From NCBI RefSeq assembly GCF_933775445.1, contig NC_065872.1, forward strand, positions 6,634,001 through 6,698,000: DNA of 64,000 nucleotides, written 5' to 3'. This stretch comes from Argentina anserina. Lineage: Eukaryota > Streptophyta > Magnoliopsida > Rosales > Rosaceae. The number at the start of each line of letters is the position of its first letter. Positions within the stretch are counted from its first letter, which is position 1. Under the pieces are notes generated by a model. The model saw only the letters and a list, made by a program, of their open reading frames with translations, was not told the origin of the DNA and made no database searches. Shown here piece by piece: positions 45,948-58,800 of the stretch. Position numbers and translations under genes: made by a program.

Positions 45948-47018
45948 TCACTTGATGGAATGCCTAATTAGTCTCTGCAAAATCACTGTCCTCGCCCTCC
46001 TCATATCCCGGCCACAGTCATCAACATTGTGGCTTAATATTTCGACGGTTTCCATAAACTTTTCAAGATTTTTGTTGATCTCAATCATCACTATCTTCAC
46101 CGCATCCTCTTTTGAGTCTTCTCTAATAGCAAAGCATTCTGCAGCAGTGCCTCAATCTCAATTTCAAATTTCTCAACAAGCACCTTGATGTTGTTCAAGT
46201 CCGTTATTGTAATCATACTTCCAACCTGCATTGATTTCATAATCTGTCTCTGTCCTTTCAGAGCCCTCTCGTAACAGCTCCAAAGCATACTACACCATTT
46301 TCCCACAGAACCTTCCGGGACAGACAGTAGTTCACTTGTCAAGGCTGTTACGAGTGATAGTGTTGTACTGGCAGCTGCCACCACTGAAAATATCAATTCA
46401 GACACAAAAGTGGCAATGAAAATAATATTTGACACTTTTCCCCACCCTTTCACCGATTTCATCTTCTTATCAAGCTTTCTCATTCGGAAATGCAGTTTCT
46501 GGAGCATCGATGCCTTAAAATGTCCTCAATTCTTGCAATGTCCTGGCACACCCCCTCTCTTCAAAACCAGCTACTACGTTTGAACATCTCTTTATTGTTC
46601 CATATATCCGTTTTGCACTCCAGAATACGCTGACCACTTCCTGGTTCATCTCAAGCAAAAAATTAGTGACCTCTTTGAGTGAGTCCATTGATATGGACCT
46701 CACTCTAACTCCATTGGAAAGTGAGTTAAAGACTAGGCCAGTACGCTGTTGGAGAGATATATCAAACGAAAGTAAACCTGAATCGAACTTACAAGCTGCC
46801 TCATAGGAGCTGAAATCGGATGTATACTAGGATTTGGTATTGGTATCATTTTTCAGAACTCCTAGTGTGCGTAAACTCTTGCAGTTCAAGTATCTTCTAA
46901 GAGCTACTTGAATGAGTGTAGCAGCATAGTTTTCTAGGTAGTTTTTCGAGACAGTTCCTACTGACGCTTGCCTTTTGGGAGTAGACAAAAAATGAATTGT
47001 AGGTGTTGTCGTTACCAT
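45948..47018 (-). pseudogene. UPF0496 (DUF677) family protein, broken
   Basis: UPF0496 proteins are plant proteins of unclear function with coiled coils and a hydrophobic segment. Reading from 47018: an unusual leader with an IQ-like stretch (ATLIQVALRRYLNCKSLRTL), a TAG stop (46827-46829), then in the same frame SYEAACKFDSGLLSFDISLQ, SMDSLKEVTNFLLEMNQEVV, followed by a frameshift near 46620 and loss of a middle section. After 46507 the C-terminal half reads LDKKMKSVKGWGKVSNIIF, a hydrophobic region, VGKWCSMLW, ALKGQRQIMKSMQVGSM and [20 protein letters not shown]. Another shift near 46135 leads to [18 protein letters not shown] and a stop at 45948. At least four lesions mark a pseudogene. Family assignment is strong from the conserved C-terminal blocks. 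Confidence 0.82.
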
Positions 47019-47233
47019 TTCTTCTTGCTTACACGCTGCTAATCATCTTTCCCTATCCTGCATGCACAAAACCATAATTTTCGGATGTGAGGAGTGTTTT
47101 GAATGCTTCTCATAACTCAATTTTAATTTCACCAGTTTCTGAGCTATATTAAGCATTTAATATATGTTGTAAAATGAAAATTAGAAATGAATAATCCTAG
47201 GTGACTTGCCTTTTCCTTTACGCTTTGGTTCGT

Positions 47234-48666
47234 TCAACTCCCAGCTCCATGCTTCTTGCCAAACCAAATGTCTCTATAATGCTCATTGCATCTGATGCCA
47301 TTGTAGCTGGGTGAGGAAGACTCAACTACTGCGACGTCAATTCGTTGGCGTGCCAGACTACTCCTTTCAGTTTGCATGTGACTTTCATCATCTCCCACCA
47401 TTACATTCCCTGTTGAGTCCAGAGACTCCTTCACATTCCCTTGTTACTTGCATGTCCATAACATCCGGTTCAACTTTCGGCAACTGTAGTTCCAGAATAC
47501 TCCCTTCAGTTTGCATGAGACTTTCATCTCCCACCTCTACATTTCCTGTTGAATCCAGACTCCTCTAAATCCCCAGTGACTTGCGTATTCATAACATCCG
47601 ATTCAACTTTACGCAACTGAGGTTCAGCTGCAGTGCTTTCATATTGATGATGTTGTACCACACAACTGCCTTCAATTTCCTCGATCTCCCTTTCTAACTC
47701 GTTTACATAAACCAAGGCCTCATTCACTTCATTTTCTATCTGCAATCTCAGTATACCGAACAGCCTCCGCAGAGATTCATCTAATTCAAAAAGACTGTTG
47801 ATGTACTCGGTACTTTTTGAACCTGTTCCACAGATATCTCTTGGAAGTTGGCACATTTGTAAGCGAGCTCTACACCCTTCTCCAAATATACTATGAAATC
47901 TTCCAAGACATCCTCTTTTGGAAAATGCACGACCTTATTACATTCTGCTATCTTTTGCACCAGTGGCTTTAAGCAATCCAGTGTGAACTTGGAAATCCTC
48001 GAGGAATCGTTGAATTCCTGAATTCTTTACTTTCACTTGTACCACAGAATCAGATAGCTCCTGAAATACTGCTTCAAGGCGTACCACCTAAACAGGAGCA
48101 GGTCCTTCTCTTCCAGTCGACGCTTCAACACCATTCCTTTCAATTCTCTAACATTTGATGTTGCTTCATCAATGTATCAATTATAAGTCGCTGGTTGCTA
48201 AGAATCTCCTGCTGTCTTCTCCCCAATTCATCTTGTCTATCCCATGTTGTCCTTGCCAAAATCCCAATATTGTTGACTTGTACGCTATTGACTACAGCCT
48301 CAGTATCTCTAGCAGACGTCTGAGAGCCTCATTCAACTCTTCAAGCTGGTCTGCATAACTATCAATCAAGCAGCTGCAGCAGCTACCCCAAACACGGATG
48401 TCACAATTGTTGATGCTTGAGAACTGGTTGACGAGCACTATGCCCTCATCGATTTTTCTCTGAAGTTCTTGGATTTCTTGGACGGGAATATTCAGTTGCA
48501 GGTTCTGCAATCTAATTTGTTCTATGATCTGTGGCTGTAAACAATCTAAAGTAAATTTCAGACTTCTGATGTGATTAAACTTACTAGTGTTGCTCATTGC
48601 CAACTTAACCCCATCGAGTAGTTGAAAAGGTGCTCCTCCGAGAAAGTTCAGAGTCAGAATCATCAA
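47234..48666 (-). pseudogene. Tandem RPW8-domain protein, degenerate
   Basis: RPW8 domains are N-terminal helical, membrane-targeting modules of helper immune receptors (ADR1/NRG1 type) and of RPW8 resistance proteins. Module 1 (about 48640-48292) reads LGGAPFQLLDGVKLAM, RSLKFTLDCLQPQIIEQI, ELQRKIDEGIVLVNQ and ADQLEELNEALRRLLEIL. Module 2 (about 48010-47700) reads SKFTLDCLKPLVQKIAECNK, EDFIVYLEKGVELAYKCANF and, after a frameshift near 47850, FELDESLRRLFGIL. A coiled-coil-like, Glu-rich segment follows (NELEREIEEIEG), then a tail with an internal duplication. No NB-ARC or LRR domain was found on either side. Stops and shifts between modules mean no single open frame. The domain call is from motif wording and should be checked by a profile search. 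Confidence 0.65.
47345..47640. repeat. Two-copy internal tandem duplication, period about 139 bp
   Basis: Units share TTCAGTTTGCATG(T/A)GACTTTC, CATTCCCTGTTGAGTCC or a close variant, and CATAACATCCG(G/A)TTCAAC (near 47366-47480 and 47506-47615). Lies in the tail of the RPW8-like pseudogene. Confidence 0.8.
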
Positions 48667-49135
48667 CCAGATTCGGACCAGCTTTGCTCGAGTCTTGACC
48701 CTCCTTCAGTTCATCTTTGGTCCAGATCGCCCAGACCAGGCAACATGGAAATGAACTGTTCTAACTTCTAAACTCAAATTTAGGCATCTCAAAATCATCA
48801 TCTTCGACAACAAAATCACTAGTTTCAGCATCACTATCTGACTCAAATTCTCCCACTTAAGAATGAGGTTTTCCCTTGAAAGAAACACATGCAAAATCCG
48901 GACATTTTTGTAGATGGTTTTCATCTGAAAAACTCCGAAACGTAATAGTAAATGAAGAGTGACATGAAGTACCAAAATTTATAACCGTCACCAATTCATT
49001 TGTAAATGTGCAAAACTGCATGTTCATCCTAGTTATACACTAGGCTACAATGTCACTACAGCAAATAACTGGAAAGACACATAGTTCAGACCATCTTAAA
49101 AATTCTAAAATTAATTAATACAAAGGACTAAGCGG
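48667..49135. other. Between RPW8-like pseudogene and U2AF65
   Basis: On the minus strand an acidic stretch (FESDSDAETSDFVVEDDDFE) near 48755-48850 may be an N-terminal remnant of the RPW8-like gene. The rest probably includes the U2AF65 3' UTR. Confidence 0.4.
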
Positions 49136-49957
49136 CTAAACAGTAGCGTCATAGTCACCCTGGGCAAACTTGTCCTCCGGATAAAACACTGCCACTACGG
49201 ATTTCCCACCAAATTTCCTATTATGCATCCCTGTGCGGGCCTTTGTCGAACCATCAACATCCCCATACTCCAAAAATACCTGCCAATACATTCAAGTTTT
49301 AGCAAATAGATGATTAACTACTGAAAATGAATGGAGTAATCAAGTTAAGTGTACTAAAAACTAAAGCACAAACCTTTCCAAGTCCAGGCGATGGTTCACC
49401 ATTAGGTCGCGGACGTGGAATAATGACATTTACGAGAGACCCTGCAAAGCAGTGAAGGCAAATAGATGTTAGACACAGACAAAATTACAGTCGGGTAATA
49501 ATCTTTTTAAGGTTGGGGAGGCTTCTGTCTGGAAGTTAAGCCTGATGCTTTATAGCAGAGAATGTGGGACTACAAAAAAAGGCTGTAAAAAAGAAAGATG
49601 ATGACAAAAAGAAAAAAAAAATCAATACCCCAGTAAACTTTGATGGTTGATAAATAAACAAATTAAAGTGCAGGTAAAGATGACTGATAATTTACCAAAT
49701 TTCTCGCCCTCCTGTTTCATATCTTCCACGATGTCTTCATACTCAAGATCATCCTTCAGCTCTTCCTCATTAACAACTTCTGTCAAGCATACAACTTTGG
49801 TGGCCACTGCAGCTCCTGTAGGCTGTTGCAGCAACAGGAATCTCTGCAAAATACACAAAATTGAATATCATACTCAAACCCATACAAACTAAATTATAAC
49901 TGCAAATCAAAATGCCCTCCCTTTCTAATCAACTTCAAACCGCAATAACACGTTCGC

Positions 49958-50010
<53 letters not shown>

Positions 50011-53000
50011 ATCCAGAGTGAACCTTCACTCTAAAATTACAGAGTGAAGTTCCAATTTTAGCACACTTTTCAGTCAAATTTTTTCATCACAGGTGATTCA
50101 ATATTTAGGTATGCTAGTCAAGATCATCTCTACAAAGTTTCATTCAATTTGACAATGGTTTGAGCTTTCAAAATTGAAATTTACATGACCGGTTACGTTG
50201 AACAAATTTAATTCGTTAATTGATTTAATCTAATTTCAATACCTTAACGATAACCGAATTGGATGAAATTTTGCATAGATGGTCTTGAATATCATTCCTA
50301 AATATTGAATCACTTGTGATGAAAAAATTTGACCGAAAAGTGTGTTAAAATTGGAACTTCACTCTGTAATTTCATAGTAAAAGTTCACTCTGGATAGAGA
50401 CTATATATATATATATATATCAAAAACTTGGGAGTCCAACCCACAGCTTATAGCCTTCTACATACTCTGAATGCAAAAAAAAAAAAGTAAATAATTTCAC
50501 TAACCTGCAATGCAATTTGCTGCTGCGCATGCAAAAGAACGCTCTCTTGTTCAGGTTTTGGCTGGTTGGCACCTTGATTAGCACGCCTGACGGTCAGGGT
50601 CTTGTCGCCCATTTTAATCCCATTCAGTGCAGCACAGGCTATGTCGGTAACTGAAAGATCTTGGTAAACACAAAAGGCATATCCTTTTGAATTTCCTGTT
50701 TCCCTATCTTTCACAAGATCAAAACCACGGAGGGGTCCAAAAGATTCAAGCAACTCCTTGATCTGAGCTTCTGTAAAGTAATAGGGTAGACCACCAACAA
50801 AAATGCGATCAGGGCCTTCAAGCCCACCAGCAGAACCAGGTGTTAGGCCGACATTAGCCAAGTTCAGATTTGGACTAGGCTGGCTTGGACCAAGTGTTGC
50901 AGCAAGAGATGGGTTGTAGTCACTAGGTCTCCTAACCTTAACAGGGGCACCCTGTGTTGTGTTCCAAATAAAATGAAAAGTAAGTTTAGATGGGTAACCA
51001 ATGTAATATGCTAAGTAGAATGCCTAAGACGCATTGTTCTTAAAAGAGAATCTCAAAATACCTCAAAAATAATCCCATCCAAAGCCATTGCATTGCTGGC
51101 CTCTTCCACAGATCTCATCTCCACAAAGGCAAATTTTTTTTCATGGTTGATGTAAACATTAACAACAGCATCTCCTGCAACAACAATAAGAATCAAGTAT
51201 CCATATGGCAGAATACTTGCCCATATGCACATTTAGTGGAAAAGTAAACATACCTGGTCCAGCTGTGTTCCCTCCAATAGCATGCATGACATGGCTGAAA
51301 AATGTAGCAACCGACTGCACATATCCAGAAGATGGTGTGAACTTAAGCTTTTAAGTAAATCAAGAAAGAGATGCTTTAAAAAAAGACCTCTAAATGAACA
51401 CCGAAGATATGTACATATTTTTTTTTTAAGATGCGGACCTGCTCATTTGCTGTAGGAGGAAGCCCTCCAACATACACCCTCCGTGCATGCCTAGTAGCCT
51501 GATACCAATATGAGTAACATTACATGTCAGAATAAGTTAAAATACAGTCGACAAGTAGCATATTAGGAAACAGTTAACAAAGAACAGCAATTCTCACAAT
51601 AATGCCAACCTGTTGAGTCATGGCCTGTACGGGCATAACTGGAAGTGCTCCAAACTGCTGCAAGCAAACAAAAGTCACCAATTTAGGAGAATTAGGAAAA
51701 CAAAGATGTGCATCACATTCATTCTCAGAAAAGGAGAGAGAGAGAGAGAGAGAGAGGGAGTACCTGGCCAGTCGCCAAAGGAAACATGTTAGGGAACATC
51801 CCAGGAATGGTTGGAGTAGCTCCAGGAATCTGGCCTGCAGAGAAAATTAGATCAAATTTTAGCCCCTCACTGTTAAACAATATTTAATATCTGAAAGTTT
51901 TTAAGCTACAAGTGCCGAATTACCCCTCCACCATATCGTTTTCCATGATACTTCAGCATTCCCGACATTCAAAGATATAGTTTATTAAAAGAGACAAAAT
52001 AAGTACATTAGTTACAAGTTCTGGAGGAAATATTTGTAAGACTACCAACCGGTGCATTGAATCCTCCTTGTACATAAAAGCTACAGAAGTCGGCTCACAC
52101 CCATTGTCAGCACAGTGGGGCAAGTAGCCCAACATTGCCTTCTTACAACAACATACAAGACATAGAAACAAACAAAGAAAAACACCAAACACAAGAAAAA
52201 CCAGAAAAATCTCTCAGTCCCAGTATTATATCACCAAGTAAACAATAAAAATGAAAAGTTAAAACCCGTCCAAAGACCAAAGCTTTATGAAAGCTAGTGC
52301 AATAGTATTAAAATTTAGCTTACCAAAATACACCATGAAATGGGATATGATGATTCCACACTAGTCCAACAAAGAGAAAAGCAGTTAACAAGATCAATCA
52401 TCCTAAGTCTAGGAGGGACAATATACCTGTCAGAGGAACAGCAGCACCAGGTAACAGTGCAGAAGCAGGAGGCGCCATGTCAAAACCGCTAATTCTTTTG
52501 CTGCAAGTAGTTAATCTCAGCATTTATAGACAAAACATATATATACAGATCAAAAACAACTACAGATGTGGGAACCTAATTACACCAACATGAAATTGAA
52601 ACAGAAACTTTCTGAACTAATCAAACAGTTCTCCACCTCACCGTATATAAAGGGTGAAATAAAGTACAGCAAAAAATTATAATATAGATGTTGGGCCCAT
52701 TTTTTATTGAATTGTATAGAAAACAAATATAGATTATATTGAAAGGCTAAAATAGTAAATCAAGCAAGAAAGATATTCTTCCACTGAAAAAAACTAGATA
52801 AAAATTTTCAATTCCCATGTTTGTAACCATTGATGTTGTATTTTATTTTGTTTACTTAAGATTTCACTATTTTTCCTCATGAAGAATCTACATTTCTTCT
52901 GATTTATTGTTTTGTGTAAGCAAATTGGCAAGCGGGGAGGAGTGATAAGAGCCTTTGAAATAAAGTGGTGTAAAACTTATGCAGAAACCTATATTTTCAC

Positions 53001-54308
53001 AACTGATAACTAAAGAAGCAGGCACTATAGATCATGACACACCGACAGATAAAAAACAGAAGACAGACTATACAATATATAAATATAATTACTCGTTCAT
53101 ACAACTTTAAGACCTTCTAATGAGTATTGAAACTTGTTCTTATTGCAAATTACACTACTAATGTCTCGCAGAATATACCTTTTGGAGCGTGAGCGTGAAC
53201 GCGACCTTGATCTAGACTTATGCTCAGATCTACCCCTGGAACGAGACCTGCGCCCATGCCTATCCTCCCTGTCTCTGTCATAATCCCTCCGCCTGTAGGA
53301 ATAATAACACAGATAATTAAAACATTCTGGAAGATTCAAAAACAACGTCTGCACTAGATTACTTTAAAATAATTATTCAACAGAACGAAGATTTCAAAGT
53401 GCCAGAATTGCAGCAAAATTCTGAAAGGAACATTAATTTGGCAAGTACAACTCAAAACTGCTCATACCTATCACGGTCGCGGCTGCGGTAGTGATCCTCA
53501 TCATCATCATCCTTAGACCTCCTCCTCTCACTCCCTTCCCTATCCCTGTGGCGGTCTCTATGATGACGATCATGATCCCTGTCTCGGTCCCTTTCCCTAT
53601 CCCTATCCCTATCTCTGTCCCTCTCCCTATCTTTGTCCTTGCTTCTCCCCCTATCCCTATCCTTATCTCTATCCCTATCCCTCTCCTTATTACGCCCCTT
53701 CTCCCTTTCCTTTTCTCTGCTCTTTGAAGAGCCCCTCTCATAATCACGGGAATGCTGAAACAAAAGGTAACATAATCATATTAGTTACGGTAAAAGTAAC
53801 TTAAATTTTCGGCTACTCAATATCAAAGTACAGATCAACATACTGTGAATATAACGAACTGCATTAGCATCACTCTCCACAAAAACAAACACAGAAATCA
53901 CATGCAACATGTAATGCAATACAGCTATACAAGGTAGTCAAAAATCGTTCTCGAAAACCAAACGAATTCACATAAAACAAACAAACACAGAGGCAACCAC
54001 TGCAAAGTAAATCGAACACCATACAAGTAAGCTTTGATCTTACACAGCCTGGATTAGCTTCAAAGTAAACAACGAGCTTTCTGAGAACAGAAACCCTAGA
54101 AATCACAACGAGGCTCTAAAATCAAACTTCTAAGCATTCAATTTGAGCAATTAGGAGCTGAAAAGAGAAGTTCGATGTATATGAAACTAACCTGAGATTT
54201 GGAATCCCTGTAATCGTCGAGAGGGCCGTGGTTAGTACTGCGGGGTTGGGGAGAGGAGCCGTCGACGTCGTCTCCGTTACCGTCGTAGCGTCCTTCGTAA
54301 TCAGCCAT
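49136..54308 (-). CDS. U2AF65: Splicing factor U2AF large subunit (U2AF65)
   Basis: U2AF65 binds the polypyrimidine tract and recruits U2 snRNP to the branch point in the nucleus. Thirteen exons join in frame with GT-AG ends to 583 residues: 54308-54192, 53754-53468, 53292-53179, 52500-52427, 51834-51764, 51657-51610, 51498-51439, 51314-51254, 51174-51062, 50951-50505, 49843-49696, 49441-49374, 49279-49136. The start MADYEGRYDGNGDDVDG is followed by a long RD/RS-rich region (residues about 40-172), the domain that contacts RNA and U2AF35. RRM1 has RNP2 VYVGGL and RNP1 KKFAFVEM; RRM2 has IFVGGL (365-370) and KGYAFCVY (404-411). The C-terminal UHM-type RRM3 (about 465-583) contains NRKFGGKSVVAVFYPE with an R-x-F loop. 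The length fits plant U2AF65 (about 550-590). All exons are open, so it should be functional. Intron 10 holds a MITE. At exon 6 an alternative CAG could add one Gln. Boundaries were set by eye. Confidence 0.93.
50006..50402. mobile_element. Palindromic TA-associated MITE in U2AF65 intron 10
   Basis: The ends AGTCTATCCAGAGTGAAC and (reverse complement) AGTCTCTATCCAGAGTGAAC are inverted, inside (TA)n tracts on both sides (49963-50005, 50402-50420). Long arms carry TTCAATATTTAGGTATG and its near complement. Same family as the dimer at 830-1651. Confidence 0.88.
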
Positions 54309-54403
54309 CTAGGGCCTTCGGTCTTCTCGTCGCTCCTATCTCTCTTAATTCGAATGACTCCGGAGCTTTCTGAAATTAGGGCTCGCAATTTGTGCTTTCT
54401 CTA

Positions 54404-54413
54404 CTTATATAGG
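54404..54413 (-). promoter_or_regulatory. TATA box of U2AF65
   Basis: Minus-strand CCTATATAAG lies about 100 bp upstream of the ATG at 54308, a suitable spacing for a core promoter with a short leader. Confidence 0.6.
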
Positions 54414-54417
54414 GGAG

Positions 54418-54922
54418 CGGTAATTATTTTTTTATTGTACGTCTTTTTCACTCAAATTACCTATGCTACGCTGGGCTTGAGGCCTGTATTATCAGAAATT
54501 CCGAAATGGATTAGAACAAGTTAATGTCCAAAAATGGAGTTATGGTTATGGTTATTGTGCCCAGTAATATTTGTCCCACTATTTTAGAAGTCTCTTCCTA
54601 TTTGAAAGATTGAGGTCGACTCATGAGACACTTGTTATAGCATTCGAGTTGTTTTCTCAATCGACAAATACTGCAACTGTTCTTTCTTTTTATTTTTTTC
54701 TTGTGGCACACAGTTTTATGTTTTATGAGTAGCAGATTTTACTCACTATTATATACTATTACTTATACATGAGTTGTATAAAGCTGCAATTGTTCTTTCT
54801 TTCAATTTTTGGTTCTCGGGAAGAAAAAAGATGATAATAGCTTTTTATGAAGTTCAGTAATTTAATCATAATAGTTGATTATATGTATAGTTTGGTTTTT
54901 AATTTTATGGATAGTTGGGGTC
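54418..54922. other. Intergenic, upstream of U2AF65
   Basis: AT-rich, nothing recognised beyond the U2AF65 core promoter nearby. Confidence 0.5.
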
Positions 54923-54925
54923 TTA

Positions 54926-55570
54926 GGGCAACTCCAATGGTGTTAAATTTTAGTTTTGGTCTTAAAATATAACTTTTCGTCTCCAGCATTTTGTTTTAAG
55001 GGGTTTTAGTTTTGGTTTAATAAGTTTTATATTTAGTGATTTTCCAAGACCAAGACTTCAACAGCGCATGGGTCCACATCAATTCAACTATGTCATAACA
55101 TCTTCATATAACACTCAAAATTATATTTTAATCAATAATTGTGTATATAGCACCTCATATAACAAATAATTATTGGAGATGGAGAAATGAGTCTTATATA
55201 AATAGTGGGACAACTCCAACCATAAGCTCTATTTGGGGTGCTATTTTTATTTTAGCACCCTTTATTGCACTATTCATATAAGACTCATTTATTCATCTTC
55301 AACAATTAGGTGCTATATGGGGTGCTATATACACAATTATTTATTAAAATATGATTTTGAGTGTTATATGAAGGTGTTATGACATAGTTGAATTGATGCA
55401 GCCCAAATGCACTGTTGAAGTCTTACTCTTAGAAAATCACTAGATATAAGACTTAATTTAGGTCCAATTCCTATTAAACCAAAACCAAAACCCCTTAAAA
55501 CATGAAGTTGAAGATGAAAGTTCTATTTTAAGACTAAAACCAAAGTTTAACACCATTATTGGAGTTGCCC
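54926..55570. mobile_element. Tourist-like (PIF/Harbinger) MITE, 645 bp
   Basis: Terminal inverted repeats GGGCAACTCCAATGGTGTTA / its complement at 55570, with 3-bp target duplications TTA (54923-54925 and 55571-55573), which is the PIF/Harbinger signature. The arms are inverted for a long distance (CACCTCATATAAC-type sequence left, complement right), with a second MITE-like core near 55209-55270 (ACTCCAACCATAAGCTC). No coding capacity. Confidence 0.88.
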
Positions 55571-55573
55571 TTA

Positions 55574-55802
55574 TGGGTTATGATTATGGTCCACTTCAAC
55601 CTATTTCACTTTGCCTTGTTTGAATCTACTATCAAATGCTCTATTCGAGATTTCAACCACAGAAAACATGCAAGCTCTATAAATCTATCAAAGTTCATCC
55701 AGATACACTTAGAAGTGTTGGCACAAACAATAATCTACAACATGGTTTCCTGGAACCCCAAAAACTAATAACATCGTCGATTCAATCCTCAGTTCTTCGG
55801 TG
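55574..55802. other. 3' flank of RPC5
   Basis: Likely 3' UTR of the minus-strand RPC5 gene; nothing else seen. Confidence 0.5.
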
Positions 55803-58800
55803 TTATTTCGGACCGCCATCCCCCGTTCTCAGGTACCATTGAGAACCCTTGGACACACAAATATCATTCATGACCTGCACAAGAAAGAATATAGAACTCA
55901 ATATCTAGACATCATAAGTAACATAGTCTAAAAGGAATGCAATGTGCATTTTTTCAAAGAATTATAGTGCCTCCAGTCTTATTTGTCCACAAGCCTAAAA
56001 CCTTTCAAGATCATATACATAAAATCAACTTACCTTGCTATATTCATTATTCGTGATTTCCCTCCCAAGTTCCTCCTGAGCAGCTATCGTAACATCCAGC
56101 TTTTTAAGTGGCCCTTTATTCTTACCTTGTAGAAGTTTAATTACAACGTTCCTGCATGAACAAACACCGATTACAGGTAACATATGGATACATTTTACAA
56201 ATTTCAAAGCATCGGAAATAACCTTGTAACAGACTCTAAACTCTAGATTATAGTTACTGTTAGGAATATGCAATGAATAATTCTTTACGGCCCCTTTCAG
56301 GATATTCTACAGATCTGCCACTTAGAGAATGAGGCCAACCTTAATTGATCGTGCTCTGGGTGCTCTGGCGAAGATTTCAAAACATACACACCACCAATCT
56401 CTATTGCAACTTGAGTTACGAAGTTCTGTATCACTTCTAGAGGAGCCTCAGAGGCATTCTTTGCAGCTATTAACATTTTACTCTTAGGATCATTTTTTGG
56501 CATATTGAATTCTTCAACTGTCAATTTGGATAATCCATCACGTATCAGCTGAAGGCTGCCATGAAAAATGCATATAGGTCAAACCAAAAAGATTGAGAAA
56601 GAAACAACAATGACCAAGTATCATAATATGAACAACATTTCGAGCATATATAGAGACCCTGGCTACAACATAAATATTTTGATCGCAAGAATAAAATGAT
56701 AAATTGTGATCCAAAGCCCTAAATACCTCCCTCCCAGCCATGAAAGGTTTTTTCCTCTCATATTTGTATTATAACATAATTGTTTGCCTCCATCTCTTTC
56801 CAGGCTATCCCCAAAGAAGGAATAAGAGAGGATCTTGATTGAACAAAATGCTTATAGGGAGAGGATTGCATTCACTGATGTAAAGTTACCACTCTTCTAC
56901 ACCCTTTCTTCTAGGGTCTGTTTTGTTTGTAACAATTCTAACTGTATTCAATATAATTTTAAGATTCATTTGATATACGCGTGAGTGATTTTTAACAATT
57001 AGTTGTTTGTCCCTTGTACAATGTAAAATGTTATTAATAAGTTGCATAACTACCAAAAACCAAAGACATATTGGCTAGAAAATTAAAAAACAAAAACAGC
57101 TATACGAAACCTATGTGTTAATTCTTAAGTATAAATAAAGTTAAAAGGAACATTTTTATCAGGTAGCATGAGAATCAGAAGGTTTTAGTCTGGAATAAGT
57201 GTCCGCAAGTCCCATTTCATATTATTTTTATTTCTCTTTATATATATATACATATATATATATTAGAATTGTATAATAGAAAATAGATAGTGCTCTGCAA
57301 CTGTGAAATGCGTAGAGGTATACTTACTTGCAAACCTTGTATTTCTTAAAAACTTCCTTGATGAAATGAGGTAGAGCTGCTCGAGTTTCATCTGAAATGG
57401 TTCTCACTCCTCCACTGGGAATTCTGCTTGCACTTTCACTAGGACCTTTATCAAAATATGGTGATTTCCCAATCTTACTTATGCTAGCATTCTTCAAATC
57501 ACGGTGAGGCTTTAAGGCTTCTACCAATTGTTTGTCCATCCTTTCCCATATCTGTTCCTGGCTTTCATGAATCTCTGGATAGAGTTCTGCAAATGATACA
57601 TCTGATTGCTCTTTCAATTTCCAATCTCGAGTTGAAGGTCTGTAGACAGCTAAGAATCTCAAGGTTTCGTCAAAATGTGGCTTTAGGCGTGGGTAGACAT
57701 TTAGTTCTGAATAACTAATTACAGGGTTCTTCTTGAATGAATTTAGAATGAAATTTCTAGCAGTACGGAGATTATCATCCTCTTTCTTTCTAGAAGAGCC
57801 CTCTTTCTTGGGATATAGCAATGCAGTTTTTGGAACCCAGAGATCACGCAGCAACAGGCCATTCTTTTGAAGGACATCCAAGAGTTCTTTATCCTGGTTC
57901 CGAGGAGCATAGTACTTCTTAAGATCACTGAATCGACGAGCTACAGGTTCCTGTTATGGAACAATTAACCTTTGATTAATGGAAAATTGCTTGGCTACAT
58001 TCCAAATATCGAGACAATAAATGAAGAAGTAGCCGTGCAGGTTGATATGTATGAAAAGGAGATCCCAGATGAGACCATAAAAATATGCATTAGCTTCAAA
58101 TTTACCACAGTAATAACATTATTAAAGTTGGAGCATCCAAGCCAACTCCAAATGGCAATCGGTGGAGAATCCCCATATAAAGGCTCTGAATCCCATATGT
58201 GGAAATTTTATTAGCAATCTTAAGTTGCCACAAACCTTAACAAGCAACGTCTGGATGCGCTCCTCCAGAGGCAGGTTCAGTAGAGCCCTGAGCAACATCA
58301 ATTCATGTATTTCAAATTAAAATCAAAAGGACGCAGTTTCTATTACTCGTTATATTGTGACTGCAGAAAACAAATAAAATATACAAAGATACACATCAGG
58401 ACAATACATCCCAAGTGATTAACAAAAAACGATGGTTTCCTTAAAAATAAAAAATGGGCATTAACATATTATAGTGTTCATATATATTTATACATAGTTA
58501 AAACTGAAAAAGGCAAGAAATATGAAAATTATCGCACCTTTTGGAAGAACCTTTGCATGTTCTAGGACACAAGGAATTAACATAATCATACCTTCAAAAT
58601 TAGTAATAATTCACATTAGTTTGGCTTATTTAAATATTCAGAACAATAAACAAAAAGGTAAGTACTGGGTAGGAACAGAACATACGGAGTCATTGTAAAA
58701 TCTATGGGAGAAATGTCTTGTGCCACCATTCTTTTTAAATATCTAGCCGAAAAATCACTTTCTGAGCCATGGTACTGAAGTGGAACCCAACTCTGGAGAG

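Noticed and set aside
53433..53763. Alternative frames of Ile/Arg/Gly or Pro/Ile repeats over the U2AF65 RS region
   Set aside because: Repeat-codon shadows of exon 2.
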